The notes beneath the pieces are model-generated. The model was not told where the DNA came from, ran no database searches, and saw nothing but the letters and a program-made list of their open reading frames with translations. Made by a program: the position numbers and the translations under genes. A DNA stretch of 64,000 nt. It comes from Tindallia californiensis. Its GTDB lineage: Bacteria; Bacillota; Clostridia; Peptostreptococcales; Tindalliaceae. This document shows positions 62,656 through 64,000 of the stretch, in pieces. Location of the stretch: assembly GCF_900107405.1 (NCBI RefSeq), contig NZ_FNPV01000003.1, positions 165,580 through 229,579 of the forward strand. Direction: 5' to 3'. Each line of letters begins with the position of its first letter. The first letter of the stretch is position 1.

Positions 62656-64000
<1,345 letters not shown>

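Overview
The window comes from a Gram-positive, motile, endospore-lineage clostridium that ferments amino acids. The evidence is a complete selenium-dependent D-proline reductase cluster, a B. subtilis-like mbl-flhO-flhP arrangement, a fliW-csrA pair, S-layer homology (SLH) repeats and an F-type ATP synthase. Very acidic surface proteins, above all the flagellin, and several Na+-symporter-type genes suggest a haloalkaliphile of the Tindallia/Natronincola kind; that placement is inference. Nearly every gene lies on the minus strand. Only the diguanylate cyclase at the left edge, a ROK kinase and one membrane protein are on plus.

Region by region (plus-strand order, so operons read right to left): 1-4.3 kb holds a truncated GGDEF protein, a heptad-repeat coiled-coil protein, a double GNAT protein and three small unknown genes. 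4.3-14.2 kb is a late flagellar block: flagellinolysin (a flagellin carrying a zinc-protease domain), the main flagellin, csrA, fliW, flgL, flgK, flgN, flgM and yvyF, followed upstream by comFC and recD2 (to 17.1 kb). 17.1-20.3 kb holds a YczE-type membrane protein, a ROK kinase and an aminotransferase. 20.5-29.3 kb is a 5-oxoproline (pyroglutamate) island: pxpA, pxpC, pxpB and a YcsG-type transporter behind a sigma-54 promoter, then an NtrC-type regulator, its histidine kinase, a sodium:solute symporter and a 46-residue accessory membrane protein. 29.4-37.9 kb carries signalling genes (HD-GYP, PPK2, chemoreceptor, hybrid kinase) and homoserine dehydrogenase. 38.0-49.1 kb is the proline reductase region: TSUP permease, prdF, prdE, prdD, prdB, a small prd protein, prdA, prdC, prdR and an aminotransferase. 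49.3-57.8 kb holds a chemoreceptor, metK with a SAM-I riboswitch, an SLH transglycosylase, an AEC permease and phosphoglucomutase. 57.9-64 kb holds flgJ-like, flhP, flhO, mbl, a NusG-II protein, atpC and atpD (cut by the window end).

How the genes work together: L-proline is racemised by PrdF and reduced by PrdA/PrdB with electrons probably passed by PrdC. The cluster has a near-consensus -24/-12 promoter before prdC, and two tandem palindromes farther upstream that fit as PrdR sites. The pyroglutamate operon has the same sigma-54 logic with its own two-component system. Flagellar genes show sigma-D (sigma-28) promoters before flagellin, flgM and flhO, and the flagellin leader has a hairpin presenting GGA, as expected for CsrA control relieved by FliW. 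Two UGA codons (in prdB and prdC) must be read as selenocysteine; read as stops they would make both genes look truncated.

The most unusual items are the flagellinolysin, the prdD/prdE split exactly at the equivalent of the PrdA pyruvoyl cleavage site, the tandem upstream palindromes in the prd region, and a sigma-D promoter built into the arm of the mbl terminator. No tRNA, rRNA, CRISPR array, intact insertion sequence or prophage was seen.
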